DNA of 64,000 nt, taken from positions 36,082 to 100,081 of the forward strand of contig CASFBK010000012.1 of NCBI GenBank assembly GCA_949292785.1, given 5' to 3'. How positions within the stretch are numbered: the first letter of the stretch is position 1; each line of letters begins with the position of its first letter. A program made the position numbers and the translations under genes. Source of the DNA: an uncultured Eubacteriales bacterium. GTDB lineage: Bacteria > Bacillota > Clostridia > Lachnospirales > Lachnospiraceae. The notes under the pieces were generated by a model. It saw nothing but the letters and a program-made list of their open reading frames with translations. It had not been told where the DNA came from and did not search any database. Positions 63,982 through 64,000 of this stretch are shown here, piece by piece.

Positions 63982-64000
63982 GGTCAAGCCCTCGACCGAT
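63982..64000 (-). rRNA. rrl: 23S rRNA, 3' terminus (cut by window edge)
   Basis: The minus strand enters the window reading GGTCGAGGGCTTGACC, which is the conserved 3' end of 23S rRNA in Clostridia as I remember it. Only about 19 bases are inside the window, so the call rests on this short match and on the tRNA cluster that follows. Confidence 0.65.

Overview
The window looks like a chromosome segment of a low-GC Gram-positive anaerobe in class Clostridia, most likely family Lachnospiraceae. The pointers are the SbcDC, PstSCAB-PhoU and Agr gene arrangements, rubrerythrin, a secreted GH13 amylase with CBM26-like modules, SipW-type secretion genes, and strong AGGAGG-type ribosome binding sites. 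Species assignment is not possible from the sequence alone. Most genes lie on the minus strand. I see no phage, insertion sequence, integrase or CRISPR array.

Layout. 1-4.6 kb: sbcC (cut by the window edge), sbcD and a patatin-like lipase. 4.8-5.5 kb: two small plus-strand genes. 5.5-17.7 kb: ten closely packed minus-strand genes that read as one nitrogen-scavenging operon: a five-gene peptide-type ABC importer, an ammonium transporter fused to P-II, a MerR regulator, a ureohydrolase that looks closer to guanidine hydrolases than to agmatinases, an adenine deaminase and a MATE exporter. A 37-bp near-perfect dyad overlaps the likely promoter of this operon. 17.9-22.3 kb: the phosphate uptake operon pstS-pstC-pstA-pstB-phoU. 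22.4-26.2 kb: a secreted amylase and an unknown protein. 26.3-32.1 kb: an Agr-type quorum-sensing locus, with a 45-residue autoinducer precursor, headed by an unusual ~895-residue zinc-ribbon/coiled-coil protein. 32.2-35.1 kb: an HD hydrolase, a small lipoprotein and a degenerate GGDEF-EAL protein.

35.2-54.7 kb: the most unusual region, ten minus-strand genes in one apparent operon of about 19.5 kb. In transcription order they encode an HD-GYP protein, two single-pass exported proteins, a membrane-anchored McrB-like AAA+ ATPase, a DUF2357/McrC-like protein without a visible nuclease domain, a SipW-type (Ser-His) signal peptidase, three more single-pass exported proteins, and a 3625-residue secreted protein with dozens of Gly-Gly (GLUG-like) repeats. 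I read this as a surface-fibre or giant-adhesin assembly system. Proteins with c-di-GMP-type domains lie at both ends of it.

54.9-62.7 kb holds ordinary chromosomal genes (PdaA-like deacetylase, HAD phosphatase, Tim44-like protein, LuxR-type regulator, YitT protein, rubrerythrin, CgeB-like glycosyltransferase, a second MATE exporter, a zinc-ribbon protein). 63.0-63.8 kb is a seven-gene tRNA cluster (in transcription order Asp, Val, Thr, Tyr, fMet, Phe, Lys) that follows the 3' end of a 23S rRNA gene at the right edge, with no 5S gene visible in between.
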